Source: Xanthostigma xanthostigma (Eukaryota; Arthropoda; Insecta; Raphidioptera; Raphidiidae). Taken from it: 64,000 nucleotides of DNA. The notes under the pieces are model-generated. The model saw only the letters and a program-made list of their open reading frames with translations. It searched no databases and had not been told where the DNA came from. Position numbers and translations under genes: made by a program. Every line of letters begins with the position of its first letter. Within the stretch, counting starts at the first letter, position 1. The stretch is from NCBI GenBank assembly GCA_963575645.1, contig OY754464.1:47110192-47174191 (forward strand). The letters are read 5' to 3'. Positions 12,201 to 24,829 of this stretch are shown in pieces.

Positions 12201-15200
12201 TTATGTTATTACAGATGGAGCCTAATCTTATCGCAACTCAAGTTACTGTGAAATTACCCTTTTCACTAGATGTAGCATTTGAATCGGGAAGTTTTATACA
12301 ACGTGATGAAATATTAGCTGCTGAAAAATACAGTGAAGCTTTATCCTGGCATCAAAACCGATTCCAACAACGATTTGAAGATACTTTCCATCTTAAAACA
12401 AAAGGGTAAAAAGTGTTTCTTGCGTAATTTTTAAAAATGAAAAAAATCGACCCGCGCAACATCGATAGGTACATTTTAAAACTGTCCATAAAACTGAAAC
12501 GAATTTAAATGTAAATCATATTGAAAATATACAAATATTTAACTTTATCTGCCATTCACTTTTATCGTTACATTTGCTTTTTTTGACGTGATAACGTCTT
12601 ATAAATTGATGAAACACCGGCTGCATGCACGAAAAAGTGTAACGTTCTGAAAAGTGTCACGTTCCGCCTGAGCGTGCACTTGCAATTTTTCATCAATGTT
12701 TCTTTATGACGTTATCACGTAAAACTATCGTCCGTAAACCGACTTTACAGACAACCAATTTTTAGGTTAGATTTACCTTTTTATGTTAGATTTACCCATA
12801 GATTAGACAGTTTACTTCATAGAATATAGAATATTCAAAGGTTTACCTGCATATTTTTTAGGTTAGATTGATTTAATTGAATACCTACTATTGTGACCGG
12901 TGACTGACGAAAGTAATTTTAAGATCTTTTGAAATATTTAATTATGAAATCTAATTAACGTGAAATTAATTGATAATCAGAAAAATTACAAAACAAACTG
13001 GATGTATAATTATTAAAATGTATTTTTTTAATTTCAGATACAGTTCTGATGAAATAGCTTTTTCACAAGCAGCCTTCAGTAATTTAGTTGGAGGTATCGG
13101 TTATTTTTATGGTTCATCGAGAGTGCAAAGCTCCTACACAAAAGAGCCTGTACCTTATTGGAGGGCACCGCTTTATACGTCAGTTCCATCTAGGTATGGT
13201 TTTCGTTAGTTTAGCTCTCAAAATATTTTCTTTATACTGTTGTTATTAATTTCGAATTCATTATTTTTACAGAAGCTTCTTTCCACGTGGATTCCTCTGG
13301 GATGAAGGATTCCACGGGCTAGTCATTGCAGCATGGGATTTAGACCTAGAACTCGACATAATGAGTCATTGGTTTGATCTCATGAACGTCGAAGGTTGGA
13401 TACCAAGAGAACAAATATTAGGTAATAACTAGGGAATAGCTGAATATTCGATAATTATTTGGTATTCTATGTTCAATAACTAAAAAACAAAACAAAATTT
13501 GAAATTCAACTATAATGCGATCCATGTAACTCAAATTACTTCCATGGAATAAATCACATTTTTTCAAAAACTTTTATTGAACATTTTACACAACATAACG
13601 CCTCATTTTTGGAATTTTGACAGAATAGTTTAAATTTTTTCAAGTCACAATAAATAGCTTTATCGACTATCTCTTTAGAAAAATATTCCCAAACGTGATT
13701 TTTTACAATTAATCATGTTTCAGTTAAACCCCTTAGGTAGTAAATACTTAAAAATTAATCGTTCACGCGCATTAACTGTTCTATACATTACGTACGTTCC
13801 AACGCATAGTTTGTTTACATGGATTAGAACATGAACAACTTAATACGCATGCGTTAAACAGGAAGAAAAAATCATACGTAGCACTGATTGACCAATAGAA
13901 TCGAGAACAAAAGTGAAACAATAATTTATTTTTGTTTCTTACAGGTGTTGAAGCGTTAGCAAAGGTTCCTGAGGAGTTCGTTACTCAGCGTAATAGTAAT
14001 GCCAACCCTCCCACGTTTTTCCTTACACTTCGTTACATTTTAAATCGATATTCTGATCAATTAATGGAAGGTGGCAGTTTGGCAACATTGGAACGATTAT
14101 ACCCCCGACTTCAGGTAAGTAAATAATTTGGCAATATTGTAATGACACTAATTAAATATTGTTCAGAACTGTTGAGACATTGTTCATGAGATTATGGGCT
14201 ATAAGTCTATAATCATTTGAGATGAAAAACTTGAAGTTTCAAAGCTAAAAAATAACACATACAGCCTCAAGAGCTATCATATTATGCAACTGTATATTTT
14301 TAAAGTTGGTGTAGATTGCTACTTGCATTGATATTGATTAATATGTTGATTGTTTTATTAACTTTAATACTTTGCTTTTTTAAAACATGATTAATTGGCA
14401 AATCTGAGAAACTTAAAAAAAAACAATTAAATAGGCTACAAGCAGCTACAATTAATTGATTTTTCCAGGCCTGGTTTGCATGGTTCAACACAACTCAACG
14501 TGGCGAAATATCAGGATCATATCGATGGCGAGGTCGCGACTCAAAAACTAGTCGTGAATTAAATCCGAAAACTCTTACGTCTGGTTTCGACGATTACCCA
14601 CGGGCATCTCATCCAACTGTTAATGAAAGACACATCGATCTGCGTTGCTGGATAGCAATGGCTGCCGAAACAATTAACGATATCGGAAGATTATTGAATC
14701 GAGACACGTACAAATATACAGAAACCTTTTTGTATCTTACAGATAATATGTTGTTAAACGAATTACATTGGTCGCCGTTTACGGAAACATATTCAGATTA
14801 CGGTCTACATACCGATTCCGTTGTATTGAAAAGGCCTAAATCACCCGCCCGTTCACATGGGCCCCCGATACCAACCCCTGAAAAAGTTAGATTTACGTTG
14901 AAAGACCCTGAATTAAGGTTTGTTGATACAACGTTCGGATATGTAAGTTTGTTTCCATTTCTTTTACAAATTCTCGAAGTTGATTCGCCGAAATTAGGTA
15001 AAGTGTTATCGGATTTAAGAAAACCAGATTTATTGTGGACCGCATATGGACTCAGGTCATTAGCGAAAACTTCACCATTGTACATGAAAAGAAATACTGA
15101 ACACGATCCTCCATACTGGAGAGGGCCTATTTGGATTAATATAAATTTCTTAGCGGTCCGAGCATTACATTATTACGGCAATAATGATGGACCGTTCAGG

Positions 15201-15383
15201 GAAAAAGCAGCTCAGTTGGCCAAAGAACTAAAAGATATATTAATAGGTAATATAATGAAAGAATATTACCGAACTGGATATATTTGGGAACAGTACAATG
15301 ACAAGACTGGTGAAGGGCAAGGCTGCAGACCATTTACTGGTTGGTCGGCTTTAGTTGTTCTACTCATGGCAGAACATTATTAG
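6272..15383 (+). CDS. MOGS: Mannosyl-oligosaccharide glucosidase (glucosidase I, GH63), complete, 10 exons
   Basis: ER enzyme that removes the terminal alpha-1,2-glucose from Glc3Man9GlcNAc2, the first trimming step of N-glycan maturation. Exons: 6272-6517, 7293-7450, 8983-9160, 11616-11784, 11847-12007, 12215-12405, 13038-13193, 13273-13421, 13945-14114 and 14469-15383. Borders are AG/GT, phases agree and the frame stays open for 830 residues, close to the human length. Residues 1-50 are a polar cytosolic tail. About 51-70 are a single membrane anchor (type II). The luminal part has [60 protein letters not shown] (544-550), DDYPR (567-571), EHDPPYWRG (from 737) and a GH63-type [11 protein letters not shown] end. 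The ATG at 6272 is preferred over an upstream in-frame TTG. The exon 3 donor (GTTGCT) is weak. Introns 2, 3 and 6 carry transposons. Confidence 0.96.
7998..8046. repeat. Perfect 23-nt-arm palindrome with 3-nt spacer
   Basis: GTGCATTCCTAAATTCG through CTACAG is repeated as an exact reverse complement after the spacer TAG. It sits in the loop of the foldback element in MOGS intron 2. Confidence 0.85.
8216..8778 (+). mobile_element. T-run element, copy 1 (long form, 563 bp)
   Basis: It starts GACGTGATAACGTC and ends ACTTTACAGACAACCAAT, the ends shared by five copies in this window. T-runs lie on both sides. The uninterrupted inverted arm at about 7830-7860 shows the pre-insertion site as a plain run of five T. 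The interior is AT-rich and longer than in other copies. No ORF was found. Confidence 0.8.
9805..9845 (-). ncRNA. Candidate hammerhead ribozyme core
   Basis: On the minus strand the order is CTGAGGA, then a stem GTTTTA/TAAAAC with a short loop, then GAAACG. That is the conserved CUGANGA - stem II - GAAA order of hammerhead ribozymes, known from Penelope-like elements. Stem III would be very short (CG/CG) and stem I was not confirmed. Activity is unknown. Confidence 0.45.
9900..10189. mobile_element. TA-flanked MITE, about 290 bp
   Basis: The short inverted ends CACCGTGT and ACACGCTG are both bordered by TA (9898-9899 and 10190-10191), which suggests a Tc1/mariner-type non-autonomous element. 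It is nested in the repeat pair at 9758-10330. Confidence 0.55.
10487..10730. mobile_element. hAT-type MITE in MOGS intron 3, 244 bp
   Basis: Ends are CAGGGGCGGGCAAA and the complement of CAGGCCTGAGCAAA. The flanking octamers are ATGTAGAA (10479-10486) and ATCTAGAA (10731-10738), 7 of 8 identical, a typical aged hAT duplication. No coding capacity. Confidence 0.75.
12585..12759 (+). mobile_element. T-run element, copy 2 (175 bp), MOGS intron 6
   Basis: Same ends as the copy at 8216-8778: GACGTGATAACGTC at the start and GACAACCAAT at the end. T-runs lie on both sides. It keeps the internal motifs ATTGATGAAACACCGGCTG and AAAGTGTCACGTTCCGCCTG. It is shorter than the other copies. Confidence 0.8.
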
Positions 15384-15465
15384 GTTAATAAGTAGTACGT
15401 AAAAGTAATCCCGTGACAACTGTGGAGGACAAGTTCCTGAGAGACGTCATGCTTAAATAAGCTTA

Positions 15466-15471
15466 AATAAA
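15466..15471 (+). promoter_or_regulatory. Poly(A) signal AATAAA of MOGS
   Basis: The first AATAAA after the TAG stop, 82 bases downstream. It fits a short 3' UTR like that of the upstream gene. Confidence 0.55.
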
Positions 15472-16089
15472 CATGGCGAGTGATGAAACCGAAGTGCATA
15501 TTTCAGAGTTACTGCATTTTCAATAAGAAGTCATGAAATGAATTTTTTTTTCGGGAACTTTGCATGCATCAAACATAGTACTATGTTATAATTTCTGTTT
15601 TTTTTTTTGGGCTACCAGAAAAAAATGTGTTTATCTCAGACACGCAATTGAAGGGGGATTACAATATTTGGCCATTTTAATAATAGTTCGTACTTGAGAA
15701 TTTAAACGTATCTGGTTTTATTGGACCTCAATAGTAGTCAATAAAAATATCACAGGAATTGGCCAGAATTCAATTATATTATATTTACACGATGTTGTTA
15801 TAGATATGAAATAGCGAAAAATCAATAGGTCTGAACTCCTTAGGCCTGCCGTTCACGTATTTGAGCTGTTAATTGTCGAACATACACGAACTGCTCAAGC
15901 TGTCACTTAACCACTCGAGCTTCTTGCTCAAATTCAGTTGCAATGTGGATTTTGAGGTAAAAGCAGTGCTGTTGCTACTTTTACTCAGGCGCAGATGACG
16001 TATTAAACAAAATTCTGGGTTCACTGAATAAATGAGACCTGTGACGCTGAAAATACGTGTTTCCCTGTTTTGTGTCACTTTGCTTAGAT
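15472..16089. other. Intergenic, nothing recognised
   Basis: AT-rich sequence downstream of MOGS without an open frame or repeat structure that could be assigned. Confidence 0.4.
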
Positions 16090-16299
16090 CAGTGGTTCCC
16101 AAATAACAGGTAATCGTGGACCCCTAAGTGAACTAGCTAAGTAGTCGGGGACCCCTGGGAAAATTTGCAAAATTACACTTAAATTGGCACGTTTTTAGCG
16201 TATCTGAGCATGTTTTTTGAAAATTTTTTTACTATTTTATTTTTTACTGGCTAGCCGCGGACCCCTGGGGGTCCGCGGACCACCTTTTGGGAACCACTA
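16090..16299. mobile_element. hAT-type MITE, 210 bp
   Basis: Inverted ends are CAGTGGTTCCCAAA and the complement of TAGTGGTTCCCAAAA. Flanking octamers are GCTTAGAT (16082-16089) and GCTTAGTT (16300-16307), 7 of 8 identical. The interior has repeated GGACCCCT / GTCCGCGG blocks near both ends. Confidence 0.8.
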
Positions 16300-17988
16300 G
16301 CTTAGTTAACCATGCTCCAGAACAGTCAACGGCTCGAGGAGTCAGTATATGTGTTGCAATTACTTGACTACATGACGAAATTTCAGCATGCTGCTGACTG
16401 CCCGAGCAGTCATATGCATGTCAGTAGAATATTTTCTATGGAGATTTATAGTTCATCATGTAATCGATGCTTGAAGCAGTCAGTTTCGATAGCTTGAATC
16501 TGTCCGTGTAAACAAAATCATACAATAACAGCGTTCGGGGCATAAATTATTAATAACACGTACCGATAATTAATAATAAATTGTTTACTGTAGACATGAA
16601 AATTATACAGAAATAAGTTGAATTAGAAATATTTTTACAGTAAATAAAACTTTTCGTTAAACAAATATTATATTATTATAGGTTATAGACAACCGACAGC
16701 TAAGCGCAATGGCTAGGTAAATTTCGATTTGATCAAATTCTCAGGTAGGTGACCATTTTAATATGCTCTTTAGACTGGTAATGTATGTATTCTAGAGTCA
16801 ATTAATTTTTTCACGAATAGGCTGAATTTTTTTATGATTCTTGATTAGGTACTAATTTTTGAATTGTTAGTATTTCTTAATAAATAAGTAGTAGTTTCAT
16901 TTGACAAGCGGGTAATTTAAATTCTTTTGAAAATTAGTATTGAATGATTTTAAGTTAGATGAAAAAAATTGCTTTGTCCAGGAAGAATTATTTAGGTAGA
17001 TATTGTATGTTATTATGAAGCATACATTTTACAATAGAAGGCGTTAGAACCATCGATGTCAAAATTTTTACTCTAATTTAAATACCCAACTACACCAACA
17101 TGAGTCTGAACTCTGGATTTTTAAAGTATAATTCTTTGGGTTGGATAGATTTTTTTATATTTGAAGATTATGCAAATTTTATTTAGTCTTCCAAGTTATA
17201 GGTATATGTACAAGATTTTTACTTTTATTATTGTGAAAAACAATTTAAGGGACTTTTATTTGTTGACATTTTGTATAACAATTTGTATCCATTAAATTTT
17301 CTTTCTGTTGCGGAAACAAAAATTATTTGTATTTTGTATATATTGTATAAAATTCTTGCGTAATGCAATGTGATATTCGATGTTTATTAAAAATTTTTAT
17401 TACTGTATCTTAATTTATTATGACCAAGAAGACTAGTTTTTCTTGATTGTGACTGTACAAAACTCTTAGATGTATTTTTCCCGTAGAGAAATAAAATATC
17501 AAAACGCAATACTTTTTAGAATTATTATTACGTGAAAATACAAAAATGTAAATTAGTTCTGTAATAAAAATTAGATAAAACCAATAATTAAAATTGTTTT
17601 ATTTTCAAATAAATTCTCAAAAAACTAAAAATAACGTAGCAACAATTAACTTTTATCCTCTTTTGTTTTTGAACACAATGGTGGAATTTTATTTTAGTAG
17701 TTTTTGACATGTGGTAAATTTTCAATGACAGTTTACAAACTTCATTTATATCGGAATAAAAGATGTGTCAAAATGATTAAATTTTTTAATTAAAATATTT
17801 ATTCTAAGGTGTATTTTTTATAGATTTGATGCGTTTTAATTAGTGTTTAGTGATAAGTAAAATGTCGGGAGTGATTTTAGGACTCTGATTCATTTTAATT
17901 TTTGTGATTAAGTGTTTGTGTTTTTAATTGGACCCTCGTGGATTATTGTTTTGATTTAGAAAGCAAACAGTCCGGTTCAAATGTAACG
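16300..17988. other. Intergenic; possible promoter/5' UTR side of the next gene
   Basis: Very AT-rich from about 16550. No exon was recognised. If the short exon at 17989 is real, the last few hundred bases would be its promoter and 5' UTR, but no promoter motif could be established by eye. Confidence 0.3.
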
Positions 17989-18016
17989 ATGGGTCAAGCT
18001 ACTAGTGGTATTCCAG
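17989..18016 (+). CDS. Candidate first coding exon with myristoylation-type N-terminus
   Basis: ATG opens nine codons, MGQATSGIP, and one further base, then the donor GTAAGT. Gly2 and Ser6 match the MGxxxS pattern of N-myristoylated proteins such as Src/Abl-type kinases. No downstream exon was recognised, so the gene is unknown and the call rests only on a start codon, a motif and a donor. It could be chance. Confidence 0.25.
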
Positions 18017-18889
18017 GTAAGTTGTTTACGACATGGCATCACGAAATCTATATAACCCTCACCCCCGTATATTTAACGGAGGGGTCGGTTGTCAACCCTA
18101 AACCCCGCATTTACAAGAGATGACGAATATCGCACAAACACCCCTCTCTTTCTAAATCATCAGCTGTTTAGTATGTTTACAAGTTTTCGTGTTTTTTTAT
18201 CAATGAAAATGTATGTTCAAAGTTGGATATATTAAAAATATTTACATGCCAATCAAATGAGCTCTAAAAGTGTTATATTGAACTGTTCTGCAATACAGTT
18301 AGCTAAACTGGAATTTTACTTACGAACAAATGCCTTTCGTTTGTATAATTGTAGATTTGGGATTAAAAAGGACTGCTTCTGTAAGGTTCAAACTTAACTT
18401 GCAGGACAGGAGTGTCTGAAACATAATGAAAACATTGAAAAATAAATTACATTCCCAAAATAATGATATATAACTGAGATTACTAAAAAAATTAGTTTAG
18501 ATAGGAAGAAAAAATTGTCATTTTTAAATTTAATGTGACCTACGAAAAGGTAATTAAATAGTATGTAGTTTTTATTATCTTCAGAGTTGGGCTTTGGTAG
18601 TACCTATTTAGTTATTTGATATTTCTTTGTTATAAAAAAATACAGACATCAGCTGTCACCATTGCGCCATGTCCTTATTTGCTTTATTAATGGATCGGGT
18701 ACACAGGCTGCACGCCACTGTTTGACAAACATAAATATACCTAACCATAATTAAATATTTAGTTTTTCCAATGACGTTAAGATTTTATTTATCTGAGGGT
18801 TTTTCATATTTCCATAATACATAATATTATAGAAAGACACCACAATTCAAAAAACTCGGGTCGCAGTGCGAAACCCTGCCGACAATATT
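18017..18889. other. No feature recognised
   Basis: AT-rich sequence without an open frame of coding character. It would be intronic if the exon at 17989 is real. Confidence 0.3.
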
Positions 18890-18891
18890 AT

Positions 18892-19632
<741 letters not shown>

Positions 19633-19935
19633 TAATATGAATATAATAATGTTTTATAGAATGTAGATTGTAGAGAATCATGCTGCCATTTACCAGTACC
19701 TATGTACCATTGCACAGAAAAAAAATAGTTCGAACAAATTTTTTTAATTCATCTTTCAAATAAGACATTTTGTGATTCACGTGCATTTTTTTTTATTTCG
19801 ATGAAAATTTAAAACATTCAGACATTTTCTTTGAACTACTTATAACAATTTATTATTTGAAAAAACAAACTTTCCAATTAATTATTAAACGAAACATTTT
19901 TCGTTTCAACTGAATTTTGTTGTTAAAACTATTTT

Positions 19936-20180
19936 GACGTGATAAGTCTTATAAATTGATGAAACACCGGCTGCACGCACGAAAAAGTGTCACGTTCCGC
20001 CTGAGCCAGAGCGTGCAAGCGAGAGCGCGGTATAAGCGATAGAGAGGCACGATCGGCCCAAGCGTCGGCTTGTACGCATTTCTCTCTCTTCTCGCGTGAC
20101 GTCAGAGAGTTCATCAATGTTTCTTTATGACGTTATCACGTAAAACTATCGTCCGTAAACCGACATTACAGACAACCAAT
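19936..20180 (+). mobile_element. T-run element, copy 3 (245 bp)
   Basis: Full short form. It starts GACGTGATAAGTC, then ATTGATGAAACACCGGCTG, a G+C-rich centre (GCGAGAGCGCGGTATAAGCG), TTCATCAATG, GACGTTATCACGT and the asymmetric tail ending GACAACCAAT. T-runs flank both ends. A 62-codon frame on the minus strand is a by-product of the repeat. Confidence 0.85.
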
Positions 20181-20557
20181 TTTTTTTCGTCAGTGTAGGA
20201 GGACGCACCAAAGTTTTTGGTCTGGATGTCTGCTTTAGTTTGTTAGGGCCATGGCTGAAACTATACACCATATAATATAGTTTTCAAGAAATGCAATTTT
20301 GAAAAATATAAATTCAATTTCCACTTGACTTTTGAAGTGTGGAAAAGACACATAGATAGGGAATGCATCAGATCTCCGCCGATCAAAATATCCTTGAAAT
20401 AACTAAAAAAATGAATCACAAAAATTACGTTCAAAAACAGGAAATTCATTAAAACTCGAAATCTTGAATATAGCAAAAAAGTTTTGTCTCAGACAGTTGC
20501 AACACATTTTTAGGTTGGCGATAATCATGGACATAGGAATTATGTCCATGGCAATAA

Positions 20558-20658
20558 TAGCTCTGTTCGCACAACGATCCTAAACCGTCAAGCAAATGCG
20601 CAATGCGAATGCGTCTTCAGTTTGGTGACAGTTTGGAATCGTTGTGCGAACAGAGCTA
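20558..20658. mobile_element. 101-bp hairpin MITE, TAGCTCTGTTC ends
   Basis: Arms of about 33 bp start TAGCTCTGTTCGCACAACG and return as the complement at the right end. A related element with the same TAGCTCTGTTC start lies at 45980-46131. The target duplication is unclear inside the ATAA repeats. Confidence 0.7.
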
Positions 20659-22399
20659 ATAATAATAATTATTATTATTATTTTTAATGTATGCATGTTT
20701 TTCCACGTCCTGTAGAAGCACCCCGTTGACCTAGAAAACTGAAATTTTGCATACTTTAGTATAGATCCGTAGAACAGGACTGAACATAACGAAACAGAAG
20801 TTTCATAAAAATTATTAATTAATGAATATGTGTTCATCAGAATATGAGCAGATTTTATTGTGATGAACATAATATTATGTACATTAAATATTTTTGAGAA
20901 AAAGCAGGACTGATACAGGCCTGGAAAATCGGGACCTTTAAAAGTCAAAGAATTTCAGAACTCCTAAAAAGTCAGGGAATTCAGTAATATACCTACTCTG
21001 GATTATAGTTATATATTTAAAGCTAATGTTCGCTTGTGCTCATTCGAATCAGCGGGTCTTTTTCTAAAAGCATAGTAAGTTAGAAAAAGTTTTGAAAAAT
21101 TTAGAATTCCGTCAAAAAATTTCATTTCTTAAAATTGCAAAAATCAAAAGACTTAATATAGGTACTTTGGTACTAATAAATTCAATTGATAGAGCTGTTC
21201 TTATTTTGACGAGGCGATATTTGATGGATTATTTTGGGGTAGTATGTACTCGATTGTGTCGACGCCATGAATGAAGATATCGGCATTGTGAATGAAGATG
21301 CCGCAATAATGGTGTAATTATGAATTGATGAGTTCATGTTGAAGTCGCAGTCAGTATCCGGCGTGTCGAAAGATTTAATCTGATCACTGATGGAAGATAA
21401 TGAATTGATGTCGTGTCCATTATACATTATATAATTATTACATATATAGGGTTGATGATTTTACATTGTTGCGACTAGATGGGGTTAACAAGAAGATCAC
21501 GACCTTTTTCCCGTTGCTTTAAACAATGAACACGTTATGTGTGGAGGTGTAATGGTAGTATTTAAATGTTGACAACGACCGGAAGGGAATATCACGCGCT
21601 TTAATCAGTGTGTGTATGTCTGCTGCTGACGAGTCTGTGGAATTAGTCATTAGTCATTGACATAGAGCGTGGATTCCACAATACGTGCTAGAAATTACAA
21701 CAGATTCTGTGAGCGAGATGAAATACATAATTTGATGGCTGTCAATCTCTTGTCTATTAGTAGGTATGTTTATTAGACATGTCCTAGAACGGTTCTAGAA
21801 ATCCTCGGACAATACGGACTACGGACTAGATTAATAGAACCAAATCAGAATATTTGTTGTAGTTCGAATTTGGGTGCACGGCTGCAGTGCACCACGTGTC
21901 AAGGCGAACACTGCCTGCCTACCTTTTCTCGAAGCGATTCGACTTATTTTTAAACCCTCGTAACTTCGGTCTGAAATTTTCAGGATAGGATGGTGTCACT
22001 AAGCTTATACATACTAACAGTGCTATTTTAGATTTTATTGATACACAAAGTTCATTGATTTTATGACATCACCCACTCACTCACTTATGGTTATCAAAAC
22101 CTTTAGGGTGCTTATCGTAGTCCTTGTAGTCTGAAATTGGTATACAGGTTGGGGTCACGAGAAAATGTCTCCCCTTCAAACCCCCAAAGTGGGATGGTAC
22201 AGACTTTTATATGGGTCCGTAGTCCTAGAAACCTGCAATTTGGTATGCTAGCTGTGTTTCACGTACAAGTAACGATAGAACTTTAAAAAATATTATTTTC
22301 GCGCTCTCCAATTCTTCAAAGAGCGGAGCGTAGATTTCTATGAGAATAAAAAGACATGTGTCGAGACGCACGGCCGAAGTAAAACGGGTATTTTTGTAT
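20659..22399. other. Intergenic/intronic, no gene recognised
   Basis: No coherent coding frame. Low-level dispersed repeat phrases occur around 22080-22300 (GGGTCCGTAGTCCTAG and similar), but no element with ends could be delimited. Confidence 0.3.
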
Positions 22400-22409
22400 A
22401 ATATTATCC

Positions 22410-22985
22410 TGCAAAAACAATGGTAATGGCGCTCACCTCTGTAACTCTGTCAAAAAAGAACGTAGCAACACGTCACGTCGTGTGAAGCGCGAAGGGAGGA
22501 CGCCTCTAATAGACAGCGATGCAAACGGACAATCAGCTCGCGTCATGCGACCGTGAAGAGCGCTTCTTCGTTTGCGGCCGCGCAGATCTAATTTTTAATT
22601 AGGTGCTGAACAAGTTAAGTTGCTAGGCTCGCTATACTATGGAATCAGTGTTGCAGATTTGTGTAAACTTGTTTATAAATTTGCTGAGCGCAACAATATC
22701 AAAAACAATTTTGATCAAAGCAGCAAAACAGCCGGATTGGATTGGGTACGCTTCTTTATGAAACCCTGAGCGGCATTACCCAATGTCAGGGGCAATGCCG
22801 CTCAAACATGTTTTTTATAATGTTTTCCTACTACTAGTAGGTGAAAGATATATGCTTTTGTTGTTAAATTGTTGATTACTCGATAATTAAAGACTTTGTT
22901 ACTCTTCTTAATTTTGATTTATAATAAATAATTTAAAAAATACACCATGTTTTCCTTAAGTGAACGCCATTCCCCCGTCCTACTC
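22410..22985. mobile_element. Decayed pogo-like element
   Basis: The left side has TAATGGCGCTCACCT and the right side has AGTGAACGCCATTCCCC. Both resemble the subterminal GCGCTCACT / AGTGAGCGTCATTACCC of the element at 57953-59298. Outer ends are degraded. It holds the transposase fragment at 22635-22763. Confidence 0.45.
22635..22763 (+). pseudogene. Pogo-like transposase fragment (CENP-B/Tc5-type DNA-binding segment)
   Basis: An open stretch reads YYGISVADLCKLVYKFAERN and ends AGLDWVRFFMK. This is the pattern of the CENPB-type helix-turn-helix of pogo/Tigger transposases (the AGxDW...FMKR block). The frame then runs straight into a subterminal repeat (GAGCGGCATTACCC), so the catalytic DDE part is deleted. 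It aligns by eye with LFFGITTLSLRRAAFEF of the ORF at 58409. Confidence 0.6.
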
Positions 22986-22989
22986 TATA

Positions 22990-24059
22990 GATCAAATTTC
23001 AAAACTGCAAAGTAGACCATAGTTCGACTGTGATTAAAAAAGGAAAATATATAGAGTACATGCAGCCACCAGACCTCTTTTTTCAGCGATACTTTCTGAC
23101 CTGTTGATGCGTAGTCCATTCACTAACTCAATGGTAGCATTTAAATCTGATAACAAAAAAAAATCACATAACGGCTGTTCAGTAAGCATATTTTTCATGT
23201 ACACGGACCCCGTTGGCCGCCATTGTCTCGTATGTTCTTATTTTTTTTTTAAAGAATTAGGTAGGTATAGAATAATATGATTTTATTAACAATTCAAACC
23301 ACAAATTAGGCCTGGCGATCGTTTTCACATAATGTCACATCTCATCAATAATAAACTTTATTCCACCCTATAAATACTATTAACGCCCATACTTTTTAAA
23401 CTAAAAGAAACTTGAAAGTTTTCTTTCGCTTATTGGAAGCAGCTTGTCTTTTTCTATAAACGCGGTAAAGTGGAAGAAAGATGTAGTTTTTTTGGGATTT
23501 TTTCTGATACTAGTATATCGAAATATAAAGAGGTAGTCATAGTCCGGGTGCCAGCAATCCTGAAAGCTCCGTGACTAAGGATAACACAATTTTTAATGAA
23601 AATTAAAAGTTTGCACTTGACGAATAAGATGCGCTTAGTTGGCGTGGATTTCATTAACCGAAAATGTTTTAATTAATGTCATCGTGGATTTTGATCTTTC
23701 CTATAGGTAATTTTGTGCAAAATTTCGTACTTATTCAGAAAAAATCCGGCAGACCAATGTTTTTTAGCCGGAAAGGTCCCGCAAACCTATTTAAATGATG
23801 TGATAGGGGGTACAATTTCTCTATTATCTTGGAATCCTTTTTTTTATTTTTTATTTTACGTGTTTTAATGTCAATTTCAAAAATATCTTGGTATGCGTGC
23901 TTAGAAACAGCCGGAAGTATCGCGCATACCAGTTTTACCATTCCAACCCACAAGTGGGGAATGGTACTAGTTTAGGTCAAAAATCACTTTTCAAAAATTT
24001 TACATTATCTTTCCGTTTTGAGGTCCCCCGATCCAAAAAACATATTTTTGGAAAAACTC
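22990..24059. other. No feature recognised
   Basis: AT-rich, with a short inverted motif at about 23940-23960 (CCATTCC...GGAATGG). No exon or bounded element was seen. Confidence 0.3.
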
Positions 24060-24240
24060 TGCGTCTGTTAGTGTTTGTCTGTTTGTCTGTGAACACGATA
24101 CAGGTCAAATGGATGAGCGGATTGAAACCAAATTTTGGGAGGATGTTTGGTATGCAAATATGAAGAGCCCTATTGTTTTTGGGGAAAATCGGCGCATGCG
24201 CAAAAGAGATATATGCTAAATCGGTGTTTTTTATATAATA
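24060..24240 (+). repeat. Dispersed repeat shared with 46520-46990 (opposite strand)
   Basis: Contains GATGAGCGGATTGAAACC, AAATTTTGGGAGGATGTTTG and GAAAATCGGCGCATGCGC. All recur as reverse complements in 46520-46990. Probably the 3' side of a transposon that is not further identified. Confidence 0.6.
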
Positions 24241-24829
24241 ATGGTATACTTTTCATAACGGCTTATTATTCTATTTATTTTTTAAAGAAAGTTTCGTTAA
24301 ATTTTTTTTTCTAAACCCTATAGTTTCGGAAATATTTTGAAAATAAAAAAAAATCAGCCGCTCTTTTGTTTTATGGATCTGTCAGAAATAAACTAGTTAG
24401 ATTTTGATTTTGATTAATTTTCACATGACGTGGAACATATTATGTAGATAACCATGACAACGAATAGCAAATATCATATTGAATACTAGCCATTACCCGC
24501 GTCACCTCACGCGATATCAGAAATTTTATTTTCTTTATTATAATCAAATGTCAACATTTTTGAAGTGTGGATGGTCCCGTCGCCCAATTGGGCTTTTGAA
24601 TGAAATTTTTTTTTGTCATAAATGGAAAGATCGTATAGGTATAAGTTTTTTTTATTTTCGTTATAATTCAAAAGTTATATCAAATTAAAAAAAATTTGAA
24701 AAGAAGTTTGACCCTGCAGGCCATCCCTGTAACTTCCCGCTATTTTCGAGTTCAAAACGCTCAAAAATATATCAAATATAGCAAGAAGTTTATTTTTTAG
24801 CTCTTCGAGCTCAAAAAAAAAAACATTTT

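Noticed and set aside
14798..15085. 95-codon minus-strand frame
   Set aside because: Antisense shadow of MOGS exon 10.
19929..20117. Minus-strand frame with ADRASLSLIPRSRLHALAQA
   Set aside because: It lies in the T-run element and reappears in part in the copy at 51927 only because the DNA is repeated; no gene context.
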